Source: Bidens hawaiensis
Taxonomy: Eukaryota > Streptophyta > Magnoliopsida > Asterales > Asteraceae
Direction of reading: 5' to 3'
DNA length: 64,000 nucleotides
NCBI GenBank assembly: GCA_021521415.1
Contig: JAIQDT010003824.1
Span: 62,001-126,000, forward strand
Of the stretch, positions 1 to 10,260 are shown piece by piece; position 1 is the stretch's first letter; each line of letters begins with the position of its first letter. The position numbers and the translations under genes are program-made. Below the pieces are notes generated by a model, which was not told the origin of the DNA, searched no databases, and saw only the letters and a program-made list of their open reading frames with translations.

Positions 1-660
1 ATAAATATATGTTTTGTTTACCACCGAGAAATAAAAGCAGAAAAACTATTTTTTTAAATCATTTATAGTTAGTAAAAGTGTATAATTAATGGACCTTAAA
101 AAAATAACTATTCTGTTTTTAAAACCTAGATAATATTATGGCTATAAAAAGTAAAAATAAAACTATTCAAATACAAATAAATAAATAAATACATGGTTGC
201 CTAAAAAGCTTCGGTTTCAAAAAAAATATTTTAAAAAATAAAAAAAGTAATATTTATATATAAACAAATATAATAAACCATAATAGTTAGAAAATAACAA
301 AAGGTATAAAACTTATATTTAGTAAAAAAAAAAGAAATATTCATATGAATTAAAAGTTTATGAAAAATATTAAAAATTCCCTCAAAGTTGTATTAACTAA
401 CGGTTGATGGATGACGTTAGTTGGTTGGACTAAAACTGATAGTTAATTGAAACTATTGTACCATAAAAGTCTAAAATAAACTATTGGACCAAAACTGATA
501 ATTTTAAGAAACCACAGGGATCAAAACCGAAGTTCTCTCTAAAATAATTAATGTGATTAAATATGCATTTTACAACAAATATATAAAATAATGTGATTAA
601 AATCATTGAATCAAATGCATTTTAAATTTTAAACTAAAACTCAAGCGTCTAATATAAATT
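1..660. other. AT-rich intergenic DNA, no gene seen
   Basis: No coding frame or RNA gene is supportable here. Around 385-540 the text resembles the edge of a decayed transposon (stretches about a second strand, such as 'accacagggatcaaaacc'), but no terminal repeats or TSD could be paired. Confidence 0.4.
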
Positions 661-671
661 TTTTAGCAATA

Positions 672-822
672 GACACTCAGGGCTGTTTGGTAGCCTCTTA
701 ATGGTCATTAATAGGCTACCTTTTAATAGTTCTTAACCTCTTAATGGTTAAAAGGTAACCTTAAGGCTGAATAGTTAAGAGGCTACTTCTTAATGGTTAC
801 CTCTTAAAAGTAGATTTTTAAA
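672..822. repeat. hAT-like or MITE fragment with internal inverted repeats
   Basis: The block begins CAGGGCTGTTTGG, a common start of plant hAT-type elements, and then repeats the motif CCTCTTAATGGTT in both orientations, so the stretch folds on itself (GTAGCCTCTTAATGG against AAGAGGCTAC). I could not find the matching far end or a TSD, so it is called a fragment. Confidence 0.35.
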
Positions 823-1198
823 AAATACATGGGTAAAACAACACATCCTACAAACCCGACAACTTAATTGATTGCTTTGATAAATGTGTTCATAGATTCA
901 ACCTAAACTAACCTAACCTTGTTTAAACTAAACTGAAACCCACGAATTTCTTTAAGACTGTGTGTTGTAGTCCGCTAACCAGGGTGGGGCCCCTTGCTTG
1001 CTGCCAGGCTGGAAGCGAACACCACAATACCACCACGTTACAAGGGGCACTAACAACCTTACATGAGACAGCTCGCGACAGAAAAGTAGATGTTAGAGGT
1101 TATTGGAAATTGGGTTATGCTGCAACTTCTTACCTTTAATTGGACGAAATTTAGGGTTTCTTTCTGGTTATGTGCAGCCATGGTGATGAACAAATGAA

Positions 1199-1290
1199 GG
1201 GGGGGGGGAGGTTGAAGAAGATAGGTACGGTTGGTGGGACTTATGTTAATTAAGTTCGTCTCTTTTAACACTTAACAACCCCCCCCCCCC
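1199..1290. repeat. Homopolymer G and C runs
   Basis: A run of ten G near 1199-1208 and a run of twelve C at 1279-1290 flank a short AT-rich stretch. They could pair with each other in single strands. No function is evident. Runs like these are also error-prone in sequencing, so exact lengths are uncertain. The rest of 823-1590 holds nothing else supportable. Confidence 0.6.
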
Positions 1291-1399
1291 TACTCCTTCA
1301 ACTTCACTGGTTATATTTGGTCCCTAACGTTGTAAGTTTATACATAAAATGTATAAAGTTAACTTATATTGGCCTATTCTTTAGTTTTTAGATGATGTT

Positions 1400-1449
<50 letters not shown>
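1400..1449. repeat. Compound (AT)n(GT)n microsatellite
   Basis: About 18 bases of alternating AT are followed directly by about 31 bases of alternating GT. It is a plain simple-sequence repeat and probably length-polymorphic. Confidence 0.95.
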
Positions 1450-1450
<1 letters not shown>

Positions 1451-1599
1451 GGATCAGGTTAATAAAAGTGCGGATCCAGTTAATAAAAGTGTGGTTCCTC
1501 GGAACCACTCGAGTTTTGAAATAATAGTGTGTTGATATATAGAAAATATTATAGTGAACCACCTTATAAACTAGAAAGGAACCACCCAAATCACAACAC

Positions 1600-1700
1600 A
1601 TGCATTGGTCTAGTTGGTAAGTTCTAAGCTTTGTAAACTAGAGGTCGCGGGTTCGATTCTATCAGCAAACATAATTGTAGAATTGTTTTTTTTACCTAAT
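1600..1700 (+). mobile_element. tRNA-derived SINE head
   Basis: A pol III A-box-like motif (TGGTCTAGTTGG, 1606-1617) is followed 32 bases later by a B-box (GGTTCGATTCT, 1650-1660), the spacing of an internal tRNA-type promoter. The stretch cannot fold as a full tRNA: there is no acceptor stem pairing and no clear anticodon arm. It is followed by an unrelated tail with a T8 run (1685-1693) that could end pol III transcription. This is the layout of a plant SINE. The family and the 3' end were not identified. Confidence 0.6.
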
Positions 1701-1757
1701 TCAGCCTTATATCAATTTTAGGGTTTTAATTCAGCCTTATATCAATCTTAGGGTTTT
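1698..1757. repeat. 30-bp tandem duplication
   Basis: Two near-identical copies of a 30-base unit beginning AATTCAGCCTTATATCAAT and ending in AGGGTTTT lie head to tail, with one visible difference. They directly follow the SINE tail. Confidence 0.85.
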
Positions 1758-2338
1758 ATAAAACACACTTTGACACAAGCACCTGCCTCTCTCCCCTCTT
1801 CATACTCCGTTGAAGCACACGACACACCACTACTAGACCACCGCCGTTAATCGCCGACCATCGCTTGACCGTTGTTCCTAACCATCGTTGCTACTTTACG
1901 GCTGACCACAAACCACTATTGGTCTGTTGCTCCTTCCTCCTACCTTACTACTCTTCCTCGAATCCTCCCATTGTATAGGTATGTTTAGATTCGTTTGTTA
2001 AATGTTAACTTTGTTGCTAATTGTTAAGTTATTTGTTAAAATTTTAGTTTTAATTTATTAGATTGTTAGTTTTAATTTGTTAGATTGCTATTTTATCGCA
2101 TTTTTATTATGTGATGAGCTTTGCCCGAACTATCGAACCGACCTGAACTATTGAACCGACCCGAACCTCGAACCTACCCGGATTTTTTTACATTTGACTC
2201 TAAAAGTAGTGTACCACTTGAAAAAAATTCATGGATCCGTCACTGATAGGGATGATCCATGCGGGATATGACATTACTATGAAAAGTGTGACAACCTGAT
2301 TTGGACAATTGATTACTTATAATCAAGTGCAAATAATG
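1758..2338. other. Intergenic; possible untranslated-exon-like stretch
   Basis: From 1770 to 1979 the sequence is C-rich and stop-rich, like a plant 5' untranslated exon, and ends in a donor-like TAG/GTATGT at 1978. No coding exon could be attached to it. The remainder is AT-rich and unassigned. Confidence 0.2.
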
Positions 2339-2346
2339 GAAGTGGC

Positions 2347-2983
2347 TAGGGGTGTTCACGGTTCGGTTTTGACGGTTTTTAGGTCAAACCATAAGCCAAA
2401 TTGTTAGTACGGTTTTTGCTAATCGAAAACCGAAGCCCAACCGTTTAAAATAAAAACCAAACCGAACCAAACCGTTACTAACGGTTTGGCTCCGGCCGGT
2501 TTCACGGTTTAGGCTTTAATATGCCGTTGTCAAAAACTTAAACTCTAATTTACAAGTTCAGATTTCAAGTTGTCCAAAAATAAAATAACCAAAATGCAAG
2601 TTCCCCATAATTAATCATATTGTCTAGAATTTAAGCCTAGAACATAACGGGATACTAGACTTTTAGTAAACTTGGGCTAAATTACACACTAGCTTTTATA
2701 ATGGGCTAAGACAAGAAGCCCAATTTTTAAAACATATGATATATTATAAATAATTATATAAATCTAATATAAAACAATAAAATTCATATATAAATAAATC
2801 CTACGGTCCGGTCCGGTTTTTTACGGCCGGTTTTCAATAAAAACCGCAAGCTAAACCGTTCATTACGGTTTTGAAAATTTTGAAGCCGACCGACCGAACG
2901 TCAAAAAATAACCGACCGCGAAGCCAAACCAATGACCGGCTTGGGAAGTTTTGCGGTTTTAAACTAATCGCTGAACACCCCTA
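2347..2983. mobile_element. hAT-type MITE with perfect 8-bp TSD
   Basis: The element starts TAGGGGTGTTCA and ends TGAACACCCCTA, a 12-bp perfect terminal inverted repeat. Inside, both ends are rich in ACGGTTTGG/AACCGT motifs that pair imperfectly. The flanks carry the identical octamer GAAGTGGC at 2339-2346 and 2984-2991. An 8-bp TSD and TAGGGGTG-type ends are the hallmarks of the hAT superfamily. At 637 bp with no coding frame, it is non-autonomous. Confidence 0.9.
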
Positions 2984-2991
2984 GAAGTGGC

Positions 2992-3710
2992 ATAGTTGTA
3001 GTTACCAACCCATAATTATTGTCTGTTGTTTAATATAAAGGATAGAATAGTCAATTAGGTTTAGCCATAATTAACTCTTATCATCAGGTGTACAATTAAT
3101 TTATCTGTTATCTTTTTCATGCCTTAATTAACTTTCATCATCATCCTCCAAAATTAAAATCCCGGGAAACACGATTGGTAAAATCTTCAAGTTTTAGAAG
3201 ATTACTGGATGGTATATGACTTTTTTTCTTAATTAAAGACCCATACAATAATCGAGATGCCTGTGCGCGGCTACTATATTCATAATTTAGTTTTTTTTTT
3301 TAAAAGTACTTGTGCTCTTTATTGAACAAACTTGATTTCATATTTCTTAAAAATTAAAGATTTTATGTACCTACATTTTACTTGTTAAGGCCATGGTCAT
3401 TAGTGTAGGATTGTGCTATTAAGTATAGGGTATGTGTTCAAGAGACCATGTGTAGGTAACATACGTGTCTAAGCAAATATGTGTAGGCAACAAGTTATAT
3501 AGTATGGTTGTGCAGGATATTATCTCGGGATGCTGAATGTGTCGGAAACAAATTTTTTTTGTATAGGATAATATATTAGTATGTTTATTGTGTAGGATGT
3601 TTTATTGGAACGCTTGCTGGAAATGTTTAATGTATGTTATCTATGTAAAAAAACTATTGAAATTTTCGGTTGTGTAGGATATTGGGTATAGGGTCAGGTT
3701 ATTCTACAAA
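2992..3710. other. Intergenic with degenerate GTGTAGGAT repeats
   Basis: From about 3400 to 3690 the motif GTGTAGG(A/C) recurs irregularly (for example near 3402, 3451, 3481, 3581 and 3671). The spacing is not constant, so this is not a clean tandem array. No gene is seen. Confidence 0.3.
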
Positions 3711-4295
3711 TGGAGACAAAAATGAGAAGGATTTATAGCCACATAAAAAAACCTTTCAAAAAAATAAAAAATAAATAACTAAAAAATCATAACTCAAAAT
3801 TTAATAAAAAACCAAAAGAAGTAAAAACACAAAAGTGTTTCCACCGTCTTCCTCGTTCTTAAAAAAAAAAACCTCAAAAAAGACACAATAGTGAGTGAAA
3901 AAGACTATTGTTTCTTTTTGTTTATCATTTTATTTTGTGTTTATTTTCGTCATTGATTGTGTCTTTTTTGCTAGACATTATGTTTTTTTCCCTTGATATT
4001 GATTTATATTTTGTTCGGTATTGTGTTATATTTTGCGATTTATTGTGTCTTTTTTTAGTTATAATTGAGTCTTCTGTTCATTTTCGTCATTTTGTCTTTC
4101 GTCTCTACATTGTGTCTTTTCGGGATTTTTTTTTTTTGGAACGAGAATGATGAGGGAAACATTTTTGTTCTTTTAATTTTTTTATTTTTTATTTATATTT
4201 TAAGTTATGATTTTTTTATTAATTTTTTACATTTTTTTTTGAGGAGTTTTTTATATGGCCACAAATCCTTTTCACCATTCTCATTTTTGTCTCCC
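3711..4295. mobile_element. MITE with terminal inverted repeats of about 45-55 bp
   Basis: The left end (3711-3753) reads GGAGACAAAAATGAGAAGG and continues into TAGCCACATAAAAAAACCT. The right end (4241-4295), read on the minus strand, begins GGGAGACAAAAATGAGAA and continues into GGCCATATAAAAAACTCCT, with a short internal insertion. The interior is extremely T-rich, and open frames there are composition artefacts. No convincing TSD was found, so the superfamily is left open. Confidence 0.7.
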
Positions 4296-4412
4296 TTTAT
4301 ATTTTAACTTTTCATATTGGTTATAATACTAAACTATTCGTATGATGTCTGTTATTTGTTGCTATGTTGACTGTGTGGGGAATAATATATGTGAACTTAG
4401 TTGTGTAGGATA

Positions 4413-4702
4413 TCTCTCTATATTATTAAAACAAAGAATTATTCCACATGTAATTCAAATAGAGTAGGTAACTAAGATGTCAAATAATACTATTATTATT
4501 AATAAAATTACTAACAAAATTAAAAATATAACTTTAAATGTTGTATTAAATGATTTTTTAGATATTTATAAATTATAAAATTTTATTTATCATTATTTAT
4601 ATCTTATGAATCCATAAGGTATGTTATTATTCATATTATTAAATTTAATTTTTTGTTGTATTTTTTTTAACCACCAGTGTATCGTAGGGGGCTATATCCT
4701 AG
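4413..4702 (+). mobile_element. Short non-autonomous Helitron candidate
   Basis: The stretch begins TCTCTCTATATTATTAAAAC, the usual 5' end of small plant Helitrons (TC start followed by TATTATTAAA), and ends GGGGGCTATATCCTAG followed by T. The start lies after A and the end before T, matching the A/T insertion rule of Helitrons. The 3' subterminal hairpin is weak, which lowers confidence. There are no terminal inverted repeats and no coding capacity. Confidence 0.5.
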
Positions 4703-5960
4703 TTTTTTTTTTTAAATAAGAAGCAATCTTTAGGTTGAGTAAGAAAAGATTATTTGAGATCTGTTATATAAGTAAACAAATATGAATAATAATGTTTTTT
4801 TAAATTTGGTTAGCACATAAATAAACTAACAAAATTAAAACTTTTAAAACTTCAATTACTTACCAATTATAACAATTAAATCTTCATGATACCCTTTGAT
4901 TTTATTAAAAGAAAAAAACATAACAAAAAATTTGATTACTTGTAATAATTTCTCATATTTATTGCACTAATATTACTTTTCATATGAACTTAACTATACA
5001 TACCCCCACACACTCTCTATCACTTTGGTCGTTTAATTTATTTTGTTATTTTACATTTTTGAAAAGAAAAAGTAAATAAGCTTGCCGAAGCCCCCGTTCA
5101 CCTGAACCACAACAGACTCAGATGAGTTTGGCAGAGACTTCAATGAGTATACAATCAGCGTCCTGTAAGAACAAATATATATATATATATTATATATTTT
5201 TATATATTTATTAATATAGCCATGATTATCGTTTATATTATAATAGATCAAAATAATTAATGAAGTCTTATTATATATTAGTTTGGTAACTATTGATAAT
5301 TCATATTACCCTTAATTAATTAATAAATGGTTGAGAGATAAAAATTAACATAATAACCTAATAAAAAACATACATACAATTTTGTGTGTCTCCTCTCTTC
5401 CAAATCGGGTTTCTCTCAAGAACCTTAACACCATTCTTAACTATGCATCTTAAAGGAGAACTCGATCAAGATGAAAAACATGTCAATTACATCATAATCG
5501 GCTGCGTAACTACTCTCCCTATGATAACAAATTTATAGATTTATTGTTATTCATGTTTTGTATTAATTAAATGAACAACTGATCAACACGTCCAGTTAGC
5601 ACCAGGTGATACGATAGTACAGGTTAAATCCAGAATAATGCTTCAACGAAAACACCCAGCCTAACCTCACTGTTACCCGAATTTACACCACTAACTTTAA
5701 GTCATAATGGTTTTTAATGAATTTGAAACCATTCGAATCCAAACCGACAAAAGTTTGAACGTTGTGTGAATATTGAATATTAATGAATAAAAATAAATAT
5801 AAATTTAAAGCAAAAATATCAAACAAAAGGTATGATTTAACAAAAAGTAGGATTTAACATTAATAAACAAAAATAAATATATAGCAAAAATATCAAACAA
5901 AAAATACACGAGATGCGTGTACCGAGTACCGACCCCACAAGTGACATTTTATACTTCACG
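4703..5960. other. AT-rich intergenic DNA
   Basis: Mostly AT-rich. A less AT-rich island at 5085-5170 has an acceptor-like TTCTTACAG on the minus strand followed by about 28 open codons, and could be a relic exon, but no family was recognised. An (AT)n stretch occurs at 5177-5215. Nothing else is supportable. Confidence 0.3.
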
Positions 5961-5968
5961 ACAAAACT

Positions 5969-6005
5969 GACACGTGTCAGTCATTAACTGCTTACCCTAT
6001 ATAAA
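5969..6005 (+). promoter_or_regulatory. G-box and TATA box upstream of the 133-codon gene
   Basis: A palindromic GACACGTGTC at 5969-5978 contains the core CACGTG, the G-box/ABRE core bound by bZIP and bHLH factors. A TATA box CTATATAAA follows at 5998-6006. The start codon is 74 bases downstream of the TATA start, so a 5' leader of about 40-45 bases is expected. The G-box suggests light, ABA or stress control, which is inference. Confidence 0.65.
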
Positions 6006-6073
6006 CCAAACCCTACAGTTAACCCATATCAACCAATCAACCATCAAATCCATAACGGCATTGCAAGAAACAA

Positions 6074-6475
6074 ATGGCAGCAAATCTCATGCCCGTTCAA
6101 CCATCACTCATCACCCGAGCATCAGCCTCTGGTGCCTCTACCTCGGGCAACCGTAAGTCGGATGCTCCCCGCAAGAGCTGGTGGACCCCTCTATTCGGCT
6201 GGTCATCCGAACCCGACTACATTGAATCCACAAATTCGGATAAAACCAAGGTGAATAATAAAAAAAGTTTCTCCAACAAATCCGGTGACGATTCTGAATT
6301 AGATCTCGGTCAGAAAATTCCTAAGTCTCGAGTTTCTTCTGCAAACTTCACCGATGAAAAGGCGAGGAAGCTCCGGATGTTGACGATGGAGACGGAGTCG
6401 TTTCATGATGCCATGTATCACTCTGCGATTGCGTCTCGGCTTGCTTCGGATTTCTCCGATCGATCTGACTTTTGA
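6074..6475 (+). CDS. Conserved small plant protein of unknown function, 133 aa
   Basis: Single-exon gene. The N-terminal third is low in complexity (Ala/Ser/Thr). Around residues 33-49 is a tryptophan-rich motif, RKSWWTPLFGWSSEPDYI. The middle is hydrophilic (Lys/Ser/Asn). The C-terminal 45 residues form the best conserved-looking block, with FTDEKARKLRMLTMETESF and FHDAMYHSAIASRLASDF. I recognise this combination as a family of short uncharacterised plant proteins but cannot name a member or function. There is no signal peptide or membrane segment. ATG 6074 was chosen because it lies about 70 bp after a TATA box; a longer frame starting at 5974 lies in a different frame and precedes the TATA-predicted leader. 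AATAAA-like signals occur at 6530-6545. This is the only apparently intact non-transposon gene in the window. Confidence 0.75.
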   Translation: MAANLMPVQPSLITRASASGASTSGNRKSDAPRKSWWTPLFGWSSEPDYIESTNSDKTKVNNKKSFSNKSGDDSELDLGQKIPKSRVSSANFTDEKARKLRMLTMETESFHDAMYHSAIASRLASDFSDRSDF

Positions 6476-6734
6476 TCTCTATTAGCTATGGTTTTTAAAA
6501 TGTTACTTCATATGAATTAAAAATAATATGTAAATAAATAAAATATTGACTAGTTGAAACTTGGTTAATTAGTTTTTATTTATTGATAGACGTAATTTAT
6601 TGTTTAATTTGTATTATTGATGCAAGTTGTGATCTAAGCATTCTTGTGTTTATAGCCTTATTATAGAGTGTCTATAGACGAAGGCTATTAATTGCGTAGA
6701 GAATGATATAATAACTTGGCCATACGTTACATAG

Positions 6735-7019
6735 TGTTAAAATGTTTAAGTATTATTTTTTATATCTTATCTCTTTCAATTTTTATTGTTTCTAATATGT
6801 TTGCTATTTTACGATATGGGCTAAAATTCTGTACATGGTTTAAACAAAGAGATGTGGGCTACTAGAGGCATGGGCTTGTTGGGCTGGAATGTGAGCTGTT
6901 TAAAGCCCATCTTTCGTTGCTGGTTATAAAAGAAAGTATCTCGACACACTGGAGAGGCATCGCGTTTTTGTATCCATCATTTCAATTTTGTTAGTTTGTT
7001 TTGAAATCTGTTCAAGATC
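6735..7019 (+). repeat. Ty1/copia element, 5' LTR, left part
   Basis: From about 6757 this stretch matches 20164-20424, including AATTTTTATTG, TGGTTTAAACAAAGAGATG and GTTAGTTTGTTTTGAAATC. It continues, after the gypsy insertion, at 16020 (CTCTCTCAGGTGATCC). TG at 6735 is the best candidate for the LTR start, but the other copy is truncated there, so the start cannot be fixed. The last five bases, AGATC (7015-7019), are the duplicated target of the gypsy element. Confidence 0.75.
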
Positions 7020-7983
7020 TGAAGAGGTAGGTCCCAGCAGAGCCCAGTTGGACCCGCAAGACTCACCTTGAAGAGGGACGTCTGCGCAGAAACCAATTGG
7101 ATCCGCAGGACCAACCATGCTCAGAGACGTGACGTCCTTACGCGCAGTACGCAAGCTGTTCCCGCAGGAAATGCCTCCCAATGGTGAAGGACTCCGCCTG
7201 TTCCCGCAGCCTCGGATACAAGCCATCAAGGAAGGCCACCCGCGCAGCAAGGCTACACGCACAAGGCACTTAGCTCTCAATCATTTAGTGTCATCTGAAG
7301 GAATGAGCAAAGCCGGGAACAATCCCGCACAGTGGCGGGAGGGGGAATACTCCCGCCCAAATAAGCCAGTCCGTACGATACAGGAAGATCTTCTGTACTG
7401 TACCTGACGAGGTATGGGCAAAAGATCTGACTAAAGATACGATAGCTTATTAACAGTATGGCGAGCAGCATGCTCCTGCACTGTATGTCACTATTAGCCG
7501 CTGCCTACTCACCAACTCTTGTCATACCACGTGCGTAGCCGGCAGTTGGTGGAAAAGGAATAGTATACAGCAGGCCTGGTCACTATCAGCCGCTGCCTAC
7601 CCACCAACTACCAGCAGGGCACGTGCGTAGGCTACTGTTGGTTGTACAGAAATACTATTGCAGCCGGCCACACCTCCTTGGAAACCTACCTTCGGCTATA
7701 AATACCACAAATGGTATGATCATCATATCTCGTCATATTATACCTGATATCTGCTCTAGCAATCTCTTAATATACATTTATATCTAAAGAGCAATCTAGT
7801 CTGATTCTCACACCGGAGGGTGGTCACAAGGAGGAACCCCCCCTTCTCAGTGACAAGCTCACGGTGTCTGTTTTGCAGGTTATCAGAAGAACCATCTTCT
7901 CTGGGTCTAACCCCTCGTGGGAAACATCTATCTAACCCCCAGGTTACCCGTAATCTGACCGGGGTCCGGTTAGTGTTTCTTCA
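7020..7983 (+). repeat. Gypsy 5' LTR
   Basis: Begins TGAAGAGG and ends TTCTTCA. A TATA box (CTATAAATACC) lies at 7696-7706, with the polypyrimidine-rich R/U5 part after it. Matches 15051-16014 over its full 964 bases with about ten visible substitutions. Open frames seen in it on both strands are repeated in the other LTR and are not genes. Confidence 0.95.
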
Positions 7984-8000
7984 TTGGCGCCATCCGTGCA
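7984..8000 (+). promoter_or_regulatory. Gypsy primer binding site
   Basis: Directly after the 5' LTR end lies TTGGCGCCATCCGTGC. This is the TGGCGCC type of primer site seen in Tat/Athila-like gypsy elements, not the TGGTATCAGAGC initiator-Met type used by the copia elements in this window. The priming tRNA species was not determined. Confidence 0.7.
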
Positions 8001-8048
8001 TAAAGCTAGAACTTTATTTTTCTCCAGTTTTTTCAAACTTCTAGAAAG

Positions 8049-9509
8049 ATGGTTAAAGAAATTCCGGTAACCACAACCCCAGCTACTGGGGGGAATACCG
8101 GCTACACAGTTTTTACAAACACTACCCCGGTTACCCAAGCCGGGGCAAGTGAAGTAAATTTTATGAACACTACCCCAGTTACCCAAGCTGGGGCAAGTGC
8201 AGTAAATAATCGCTCACTGGGATTCACCGATACCCAGTTAGAGAAACGAACAAGACTCCCCCGCCAAACACTCGATGAAGTTAAGGCATGGGCGGAGGCA
8301 CGTCAAAAGGAATTCCAAACTGAGTTGGACGAACGCTTGCGTTCCGTCCAACAGGCCGACGAATTCAAAGAATACTTGGACGATGACTCGGAGGAATCCG
8401 ACTCCGACGCGAACCCTCGCCATAGGGCAAAAGGGAAGCGTAAGGAAACGGACTCCCAACCGAGAAGGCATTTTGGACAAGCCTTCAAACCAAAAAATAC
8501 AGGTGGAAGTCCACGTGACTTCTCCAAAGCATTCAGACCAAACGTTGCAAATGCGGGAACGTCCAAATTTGCAAGGGACATTGCGGAAGCAATTGCCCCA
8601 AAAAGTGCCAAACAAATGTCCAGCATAGGCACATATGATGGTATATCTGACCCCGATGATCATTTGAACAGATTCATAGCGGGGGCAACCGTCAGTAGTT
8701 GGACGGAACCTACGTGGTGTTACATGTTCCAAATGACGCTTGTGGGGGCTGCTAGAGCGTGGTTCGATCGTCTACCGGTCAACCACATTTACGACTGGGC
8801 AGACTTCCAACAGAAGTTTAGCCAGCACTTCAGCCAGCAAAGAAAGTATACCGAGGAGCAATGGACAATCCTCAAATGCATTCGAGAGAAAGATGAATCT
8901 TTGCTGGACTTCATCACTCGCTTCAACTCGAAGAAGCTAAGTCTGGGTAACATTAGCGAAGATCTTGTTCGCGCTGCTTTCATCCAGGGCGCGAACGACC
9001 CAGAGCTCATCCGCACCTTAACGGGTAAAGATGGCATGCCATCCACATGGGATGCCATCATGACAGCAGCAAAACGCTTTGCGGAAACTGAGAAGCAACT
9101 GGGTAGAGATCTCCCACAGAGCACAAACCTCTACACCCAGAAGACAAGGGAAGACAACGTCCTTACCGCCCGATTAAACAAAAAGCGAAAGCTAGGCATT
9201 TGGCAGTCAAGGGTAAACTTTGACACCTCATCCGGCTTGCAACATCGGTTAGGCGGAAGGGATAACGTACGATCGACCCAGAACTCCAGATGGACGCCAC
9301 TCACCAAAAGCGTCACCGAGATATTCGCCACCGAGGAGCTCCCATGGCCAAAGCCCCAAATAATCCGACATCGTCACAATGCTGATCGGAGTAAATACTG
9401 TGACTTTCACAGGACAAAAGGCCACAACACCGAAGAATGCATAGACGTAAAGGACATGGTCGAAGCATTTGTCAGAGATGGGACGCTCGCGCACCTCGTG
9501 GCGCAATGA
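8049..9509 (+). CDS. gag: Gypsy gag polyprotein, 486 aa, intact frame
   Basis: The structural protein that packages element RNA into cytoplasmic virus-like particles. Residues 24-33 and 41-50 repeat TTPVTQAGAS. Residues 75-120 are charged and end in an acidic cluster, followed by a basic RAKGKRK patch at 126-132. The retrotransposon gag (capsid) domain runs from about residue 190 (YDGISDPDDHLNRF) through WFDRLPVNHIYDWADFQQKF to about 345. Near residue 450 is a CDFHRTKGHNTEEC knuckle, CX2HX4HX4C, as in Tat-type gag. The frame is open from ATG 8049 to TGA, 66 bases after the LTR. It is not fused to a protease. An undamaged gag beside a deleted pol suggests recent mobility by trans-complementation. 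Confidence 0.93.
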   Translation: MVKEIPVTTTPATGGNTGYTVFTNTTPVTQAGASEVNFMNTTPVTQAGASAVNNRSLGFTDTQLEKRTRLPRQTLDEVKAWAEARQKEFQTELDERLRSVQQADEFKEYLDDDSEESDSDANPRHRAKGKRKETDSQPRRHFGQAFKPKNTGGSPRDFSKAFRPNVANAGTSKFARDIAEAIAPKSAKQMSSIGTYDGISDPDDHLNRFIAGATVSSWTEPTWCYMFQMTLVGAARAWFDRLPVNHIYDWADFQQKFSQHFSQQRKYTEEQWTILKCIREKDESLLDFITRFNSKKLSLGNISEDLVRAAFIQGANDPELIRTLTGKDGMPSTWDAIMTAAKRFAETEKQLGRDLPQSTNLYTQKTREDNVLTARLNKKRKLGIWQSRVNFDTSSGLQHRLGGRDNVRSTQNSRWTPLTKSVTEIFATEELPWPKPQIIRHRHNADRSKYCDFHRTKGHNTEECIDVKDMVEAFVRDGTLAHLVAQ

Positions 9510-9515
9510 ACGCTG

Positions 9516-9690
9516 AGCAGCCTGATGCGTGTAGAACCCCAGCTGGGGAAAACACGAATAAAATTCCAGCTTCGATATAGAGACTACATGCTGCGTAAAG
9601 AACGAGATCCCGAACCAGGTGCGTATCGGCTCGATGGCACTCCCATCCCAACAACATGGAAGGGAGCTCATTTACACAGTTTGCATGTAA
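9516..9690 (+). pseudogene. pol: Residual C-terminal end of gypsy pol (integrase tail)
   Basis: Just after gag, a frame reads PEPGAYRLDGTPIPTTWKG followed by AHLHSLHV. This matches the ending of plant gypsy integrase polyproteins (pattern G-Y-x-L-x-x-x-D-G-x-x-I-P-x-T-W-N-x-x-x-L). No protease, RT, RNase H or integrase core lies between it and gag. The simplest reading is one internal deletion from the gag end to the last 40-60 codons of pol, removing some 3-4 kb in the ancestor. The stub has no independent function. Confidence 0.7.
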
Positions 9691-9805
9691 ATCAATTCCA
9701 AATTTGTAAAGAAAAGGCCAAGAGCCACTTCTAATGGAAATGATTCTCCTTAAAACATCGATGCTGATGATTTTACATTTATACTTTATGAACTATCAAC
9801 ACGGA

Positions 9806-10242
9806 TATGCTGGTTTTCACCGCATACATAAGTGTGAGTCGTTGCATGGGGAAGGCGGCAAAACCCGCATAAACCCAAAAAACGACAAACCTTCACGCAG
9901 GTCAGTTGACGGGGAAAAGTTCAGTCATCCCACTAAATGAAAGTGCCGGTCTATCCGCATGAATCATGAGAGGAAACTGAACACTAACCTAACAACCAAG
10001 CGTCGAACGGTTAATTTATTCAACACTAATATGCCGGTTTTCACCGCATAATTACGTGGAAAGTCGTTGCATGGGGAAGGCGGCAAAACCCGCATAAACC
10101 CAAAAAACGACAAACCTTCACGCAGGTCAGTTGAAGGGGAAAAGTTCAGTTATCCCATTAAATGAAAGTGCCGGACTATCCGCATGAATCATTAAAAAGG
10201 GAACTGAACACTAACCTATTGACAACCGCGCGTCGAACGGTT
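9806..10242. repeat. Tandem array A in gypsy element, two units of about 224 bp
   Basis: Units begin at 9806 and 10030 with TATGC(T/C)GGTTTTCACCGCAT. They share the internal string GGGGAAGGCGGCAAAACCCG and the ending CGTCGAACGGTT. No coding frame persists in them. They lie between the pol stub and the antisense gene. Confidence 0.9.
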
Positions 10243-10260
10243 CAAAACAGAATTTTTAAC

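Noticed and set aside
1600..1670. Possible tRNA gene (A and B boxes)
   Set aside because: No acceptor-stem pairing or proper anticodon arm; better explained as a SINE head.
3908..4307. Two overlapping 80-codon plus-strand frames
   Set aside because: Extremely Phe/Leu/Ile-rich text from a T-rich MITE interior; no promoter or domain.
5085..5170. Exon-like island, minus strand, with acceptor TTCTTACAG
   Set aside because: About 28 open codons only, no recognisable family, no neighbouring exon that joins in phase.
5443..5538. 32-codon plus-strand frame starting MHLKGELDQDE
   Set aside because: Too short, without TATA box at a fitting distance and without known relatives.
6924..7471. Several frames in the gypsy 5' LTR, duplicated at 15021-15502
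   Set aside because: They lie in both LTRs, overlap on both strands and have no domain; they are shadows of repeat sequence.
8238..9331. Minus-strand frames opposite gypsy gag
   Set aside because: Mirror frames of a real, domain-bearing gag reading frame.
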